Source: Rhynchopus sp. YZ270_cl-10 (taxonomy: Eukaryota; Euglenozoa; Diplonemea; Diplonemida; Diplonemidae). Taken from it: 64,000 nt of DNA. A program made the translations under genes and the position numbers. Position 1 is the stretch's first letter, and every line of letters starts with the position of its first letter. Where the stretch lies: positions 868,001-932,000 of the forward strand of contig OZ037904.1 of the NCBI GenBank assembly GCA_964035575.1, read 5' to 3'. The notes under the pieces are model-generated. The model ran no database searches. It was given only the letters and a program-made list of their open reading frames with translations, and had not been told where the DNA came from. Positions 59,448 through 64,000 of the stretch are shown here, piece after piece.

Positions 59448-59957
59448 GTGATTGACCACCCAACCAAGCAACCAACCACCTCCACCGGAATAGGACGAGG
59501 AGATGAGGTGGAGACCAACCCTTACATGATGACGCTGTTCTGGGTTCCCCCCCATTTTTTTTTTTACTGGAAAGTTGGGAACATTCGTGATCCCCTCTAC
59601 CTATGCTTTCATTTTATTGATTGCATAGGTGTTGAAATACTTTTACTGGGGCAAACAGTGATTTGTGCAAAAACCCACCCTCAAAAAATTGGTGATGACG
59701 TTGTCGAGACAACAAAGCCCCCTCAAAGAAAAGCTGCTTTTTGTTTTTTTTTATATTTGGAAGGGTCACCCTTCTATTCGTATTCTAGCCAAAAAAAAGA
59801 AAAAAAGGAAAGTAGATCCTTTGGGGAGGTCTCCACTTGATCTAATATTTCAAAAAAAAAAAAAGCACCCTCCTTTTTTAAACGGTTGTGATCTCTTCTT
59901 TGGGTCTTTTCGTTGGTTTGTGCTCCATTGGCCTCTCACACTGCGAAATGGGCAGAG

Positions 59958-60165
59958 GACCCCAACCGGACCCTACATCACACAGGATTCATGTCCGTGT
60001 TCGCAATGATCCCCGTTCATCTGGCTGATGAGTGGAAGCGGGAGTAGCACATATCAGATGTAAACCACGAAATGGATTGTAGGACTGCATGGTTGGGGTG
60101 TCCACCCCCCCCGGTACAGTCATTGTACCAAGGTACACTGTTCACGAGAAGGCTTTGTATTTCAT
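59958..60165 (+). repeat. Family A repeat, full-length copy
   Basis: GACCCCAACCGGACCCTACA, CATCTGGCTGATGAGTGGAA, GGACTGCATGGTTGGGGTGT, the hairpin GGTACA..TGTACC (60113-60129), GTTCACGAGAAGGC and TTTGTATTTCA. It matches 39769-39988 along its whole length, except for a different segment after CATCACAC. Confidence 0.78.
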
Positions 60166-60463
60166 CTCTTCTCTATTCTTGAAAACCTGGGGTTGGGCTG
60201 AAGTATTTTCCCAACAACGATTCTCTCCAGCCCTATTCGCTGTAAAGTAGTATGTGCACATTTTGTCGATTACCTGATTTGACCCGCAACTTCCTCCAAA
60301 CACCGTCAAACAAAACGGCCCTACACCGCCAAACTCGGGTCAAAATCTGGGGATATTCAACTTCCCTAAAAAAAATTACAGTGGAGATTGCACAACTGTT
60401 GGCAACACTACCGAGGCAACTACACTCCGACAATTTATCAAATTTAAGGAAAAAATTCTTCAC

Positions 60464-60505
60464 CCCTCTCTCTCTCTCCATCCTATCCTTCTACCCTTCT
60501 GTCAG
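60464..60505 (+). promoter_or_regulatory. Pyrimidine tract and AG before the WD40 gene
   Basis: CACCCCTCTCTCTCTCTCC through CTTCTACCCTTCTGTCAG, ending eight bases before the start codon. This arrangement resembles a trans-splice acceptor; inferred from layout only. Confidence 0.35.
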
Positions 60506-60513
60506 ATGCTACA

Positions 60514-62701
60514 ATGCTTTCCGAAACACTTCTCTCCTCCGATGCAGGACAAGGACAGCATTCACGCGGCACACTAGGAGGCACACCACCACGAAACCAA
60601 CCCGTAACCAGACGCATCCCTGTTGATTCCGACGTTCGTTGTCTCGAGGTTGTTGGGCACAATGTGTGGACCGGAGACCGCTCCGGAAAGATTTCCATTC
60701 GCAAAGCGCGTACCGGAGAATTGGTCACGACAATCCACCCCAAAGGGGGCGCCAATGTGTGGTGCATCCGCTTGGTACGCCAGCGGGCAGTCTCCGCGGG
60801 GCACGTTTGGGTGGGGCTCTCAAACGGGGGTATCCTCACTTATGACTCTGTGACAAATCAGTTGTTGGACCATTTTCAAAAGCACACCGGTGGTATCTAT
60901 CAGATCATCACGCATAATAGCCGTGTCTACACCTGTAGTAATGACACAACCATAATTGAATTTCGAAGCTCCGATCACAAAGCGTTACGTCAATTCTCTG
61001 GACACAAAAGCTATGTCCGGTGCATGGTTGCCGCCGGCGCGACACTGATTACCGGTTGCGATGATAATGATATACGTATATGGGATATTTCCACTGGGCA
61101 GACCACCGTTACCGTGCAGCACCACGACAAAGGTGTGCACGCTATGGTAAAGGTAGCGGACACCATATGGTCTGCAGGAGGCAACACAATAGTGGTCTGG
61201 AATATAAATACGACAGCAGAGCTTGCACGCCTTGAGGAGCATACTGCAACCATTCTGGTTCTTGCTCGCGCAGGTACCCCCCATTTTTTTTTATATTTTC
61301 CTTCCAAAAAAAATTCAAACAGGTTCCAGAATATACTCCGGGTCTGCAGACCATACTGTGCTTGGATGGGATATGTTTACTCGAACCCCGGTCTCGCAGT
61401 TTACCGACCATACTGGGTGGGTATATGCATTGTGCAACTCTGCGAAGGTTGTGCGGCATTTTATGTGGTCTACTTCGATTAATGATGGGTGTCTTCAGGT
61501 CTGGTCACATGATGAGTTTCTATTACAGGACTCATATGCAAAGGAAGCTGAACAACACTGTACCGATCTATTAACAAGCAATCCTGAAGGGGATCTCGCT
61601 GAACACCTCCAAGACTCATGCGAAAAGCTCTCCGAACGCTGTGCGCTCTACGAGCAGGAGCTGGCCTCAGTGCGTTCCCACACCACCGTTCTTGAAGATG
61701 AGATTCAAGAACAGAATGCTTGCATAGCACGCCAATCCTTTGCACACCAAAAGCTGACCGATGCGCTCGCAGACTATAAAGCTAAGGTACCCGGAATAGA
61801 GCGAGAACTGCACAATAGAGAGGTATCTCTCGACCAGTCTGTAACAGATTCACGACTGACCCTGGAATTAGTGAGCAAGCTCCGGTCAGAGAACGATGCA
61901 AAAGATTTGAAGATAAAGGAGCTGGAACGGAAGCTAACCGCGTTGACAGATGAGAAGCGTTCGGTGGAAGGCAGCTACGAGAAGCTGAAGGACAGCAACG
62001 TGCGCATGGTGGTGTCAGACATAGACGAGGTCATGAAGAAGGCAGAGAAGCGCGAAGAGGACCTCCGATCCCAAGCGGAGACACTCCGAGCGCAGCTGGT
62101 CCAAGCATTAAACAACAACAGGAAGAAGCTGCCGCGCCCCCAGGACACAGAGGAGTACCTGCAGCAGGAGGCTGGCAGGTATGCCTTCCATCCCCATTTT
62201 TCCAAAATAAACGCATCTTTAGCGAGTGTGAATAATAAAAGAGCGACCAAAATAGTGAAAGACCATCTGAACTGGCTAAGCTGATGATAAAAATAACCTG
62301 CTTTTTCAACACCCCCTTTTCTTCACCCAACCTACAGAGCTTTCGAAGCTGGACGACCCAAGGGCCCATACAACGATGGGTCTGCGGAGAAGGCGTGGGG
62401 TGGTAGCATCTCGCTGAACGACTACCACTTCCGGAGGTACTACACGCCACGCGGTGCGAACGCCAAGCAGCGGAGCAGGACTGACGCGCGTGGGGGTGCG
62501 GTACGTTCGCCTAGGGGCGGGTCGGGCGCCTTCCCCCAGAGGGGTGGGTCGCCAGGTGCAGCCTCCTCGGCACGTAGAGAGGCAACACGTGCCAACCAAG
62601 ACCCAGGAGAAGAGCCTCTCAGGGAACGAGGCCTCATGTCACCTCAAAGACCAGCACCTCCCCCAGGGAGAAAGGTCAGGAATGGACGCCTTGTGCCGTG
62701 A
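60514..62701 (+). CDS. WD40 repeat and coiled-coil protein, three exons, 659 aa
   Basis: Exons 60514-61273, 61323-62178 and 62338-62701; the 49-bp intron 1 (GTACCC...CAAACAG) splits a Gly codon and intron 2 (GTATGC...CCTACAG) splits an Arg codon, and both restore the frame. Residues about 40-350 form WD40-like blades (VWTGDRSGKISIRKARTGEL, LITGCDDNDIRIWDISTGQT, IWSAGGNTIVVWNINTTAEL, YSGSADHTVLGWDM, DGCLQVWSHDEF). Residues about 350-530 are a coiled coil (CEKLSERCALYEQELASV, LKIKELERKLTALTDEKR). The C-terminal 120 residues are Arg/Gly/Pro-rich and probably disordered. I cannot assign a named family; beta-propeller plus coiled-coil proteins are common scaffolds in flagella, vesicle traffic and centrosomes. 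Intron 2 is very AT-rich and reads through with a stop if retained. Confidence 0.85.
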
Positions 62702-63010
62702 AAGGGGAGAGAAAAAGAGGGAGGGGAAAAAAAGTTGTGTGTTTTTTGAAGCCTTTGCTCGCCTTTTTTTGCCATTTTTTAACCTTTTTTGTTGTGCCCT
62801 TAGATGTGTTTACCACAAAAATATCCCCTGACCCAAATACAGTACACGAAATAACTGACCCATTCCTACCCATTTCCCCCATTTTTTTTTCTCTCTTCCC
62901 CCAATCATTGTAAACTTCCCCACTACCACAACAACCAGCTTTTTTTTTTGTCGCCTCTACCTCACTTAGCTTTACTCAAATTATTCCTCCTTTTTTCTTC
63001 TTCATTGGGT
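62702..63010. other. Short intergenic region
   Basis: AT/pyrimidine-rich DNA with no repeat family or gene recognised. TTTTTTCTTCTTCATTGGGT directly precedes the next start codon. Confidence 0.5.
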
Positions 63011-64000
63011 ATGCGAACAAAACATTGTATAGAGGACACCGAGGAAGCGCATCTTGTCTGTGGTGCTCAGGTTGCCTTGCGGAATCATGAGGAATGGGAA
63101 TGGCTTGAGCACATGGAACCCAACGCCGGAGACGACACCGCCACCTCCATGACGCCAGACCTCAGCGCCAACACCACCTGGGAGGTCATTCCATTTGATG
63201 CCACGCAGTTCACCCTTTCTTGCAATACACAACCATTAACCGTTTCAGGACATACCCTCTGGACATTACACCCCATTGGCGATGGCTCCTGCACCTTACA
63301 CACCCAGGGAGGGTGTCTCTGTGTTGAGAACGGCGCCCTCCACTTGGGTCCGCAGACAGACAATGCACGGTGGTGGGTCGAATTGGTGGCAATACCTATC
63401 ATACATATGGGGTTGGATGTTGCGTCATTCCTGGGTGGGTTGGTCGTCAATACTGCAGCCCAGGTAGGGTTCTTTGCTGTGGAAGGGCATGGGTTGGAGA
63501 GGGTTATCGAGCCGTTGTTGAGACACGCCAAGGAAATCGCATTTTGTGAGAATCGGGGTGCAACGAGAAGCACGTTGTCTTCTTCCACTGGAAAGGCAAA
63601 GCGGACGGCAACGTCAGAGCCAACTCTTATAAACACTCCAGCTTGGTCTACTGAAGGTCAGGAATGTATAGAATCATATCGGATCGCAGCGACAGCGGTG
63701 TTGCTGCGTATTATGCATGCAATTTGCAAGCATTTGGACATCCCATTTGAAGAGAGCAATTCCTATGCTATGTTACGGATGATGAAATATGATGGTAATG
63801 AAGAAGGTGACAACGTAGTAGGGCTGGATGCGCACACAGACAAATCCTGGTTAACTCTTCTCCTGCAAGATGGTGCTGCTGGCCTAGAGGTAGAAGGGCG
63901 AGACGCAAGCACCTGGCTGCCCATTCCAGGGGACTGTACAGTAGTGGTGAACATAGGTGACGCGCTGCAGGCGATCTCCTCCGGGAGGGTCAAGTCTAAG
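63011..64000 (+). CDS. 2-oxoglutarate/Fe(II)-dependent oxygenase, 5' part
   Basis: A frame open from ATG at 63011 to the window end (330 codons, no stop), so the 3' end is missing. Residues about 126-185 resemble the N-terminal domain of the isopenicillin-N-synthase-like family (AIPIIHMGLD..., GFFAVEGHGLE). Residues about 271-330 carry the oxygenase core: the HTD metal ligands in GLDAHTDKSW (His275, Asp277), LTLLLQDGAAGLEVEGRD, WLPIPGDCTVVVNIGDALQA and SSGRVKS; the second His ligand should lie just beyond the window. Residues 1-125 are unusual for the family and include GGCLCVENGALHLGPQTDNA, reminiscent of a beta-trefoil lectin unit. The start is uncertain because the leader is short and an intron is possible. 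The substrate is unknown. Confidence 0.8.
   Translation, partial: MRTKHCIEDTEEAHLVCGAQVALRNHEEWEWLEHMEPNAGDDTATSMTPDLSANTTWEVIPFDATQFTLSCNTQPLTVSGHTLWTLHPIGDGSCTLHTQGGCLCVENGALHLGPQTDNARWWVELVAIPIIHMGLDVASFLGGLVVNTAAQVGFFAVEGHGLERVIEPLLRHAKEIAFCENRGATRSTLSSSTGKAKRTATSEPTLINTPAWSTEGQECIESYRIAATAVLLRIMHAICKHLDIPFEESNSYAMLRMMKYDGNEEGDNVVGLDAHTDKSWLTLLLQDGAAGLEVEGRDASTWLPIPGDCTVVVNIGDALQAISSGRVKSK

Larger units (their letters stand above)
59448..60513. other. Intergenic region
   Basis: No gene. It contains AT-rich runs, a sequence near 59615 (TTTATTGATTGCAT..TGAAATAC) also found near 27610, and the second full-length family A repeat (59958-60165). A CT-rich tract ending in TGTCAG precedes the next start. 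Confidence 0.6.

Noticed and set aside
63085-63636. Minus-strand open frame at the right end
   Set aside because: It is antisense to the oxygenase, whose + frame has clear metal-binding and core motifs.

Overview
The window is nuclear DNA of a eukaryotic protist. Coding regions are interrupted by a few short canonical GT-AG introns (donors mostly GTATG or GTACC), and the proteins are eukaryotic: an ATR checkpoint kinase, two kinesins, UFM1, RING/FYVE/RanBP2 zinc fingers and WD40 proteins. All 17 host genes I can support read on the + strand. Several start codons follow a pyrimidine tract and an AG, as expected for trans-spliced, co-directional gene arrays. This suggests a euglenozoan-like flagellate (a diplonemid would fit canonical introns plus carbohydrate-active enzymes), but that placement is inference; no spliced-leader gene is visible.

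Layout. 1-4.2 kb: 3' part of an ATR/Mec1 kinase gene in five exons. 4.2-10.3 kb: a 122-codon gene amid mobile DNA: a 143-bp foldback with target duplication, a Tc1/mariner element with DD37E spacing and intact ends, a 0.9-kb hAT-like element, and two pairs of long direct repeats. 10.3-26.9 kb: a small three-exon coiled-coil gene, a RING/EF-hand/RanBP2/FYVE protein, a 926-residue coiled-coil protein, a ubiquitin-like/leucine-rich-repeat protein, a LINE fragment and a kinesin-WD40 protein. 29.4-31.7 kb: a second kinesin. 31.7-38.2 kb: no gene found; dense in short repeats and two foldback/hAT elements. 38.2-39.3 kb: a protein carrying the DUSP12/YVH1 zinc domain without the phosphatase. 40.5-49.4 kb: a chitin-degradation locus with two secreted AA10 polysaccharide monooxygenases (one fused to a GH18 chitinase, both with CBM1-like modules), related 3' flanks, a secreted Cys-rich protein and a 1-kb low-complexity foldback. 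49.5-53.8 kb: an unrecognised gene and a RING-H2 protein. 53.8-58.4 kb: repeats, a 1-kb foldback with ~350-bp arms and a hAT transposase relic. 58.4-64 kb: UFM1, a WD40/coiled-coil protein, and the start of a 2-oxoglutarate/Fe(II) oxygenase.

The most unusual signal is a set of short dispersed sequences sharing a CACGAGAG core. There are about twenty in the window, every one I found in the same orientation as the genes, in introns and intergenic DNA and never in a coding region. The best-defined class folds into a 5-bp helix, a 2-nt bulge, a 6-bp helix and an ACGAGAG loop, with paired changes between copies that keep the helices. That pattern fits a structured RNA signal acting on the sense transcript better than a randomly inserting transposon.

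The chitin genes probably act together outside the cell (oxidative plus hydrolytic attack on crystalline chitin). The other genes are unrelated housekeeping, cytoskeletal and ubiquitin-type functions with no operon logic visible.
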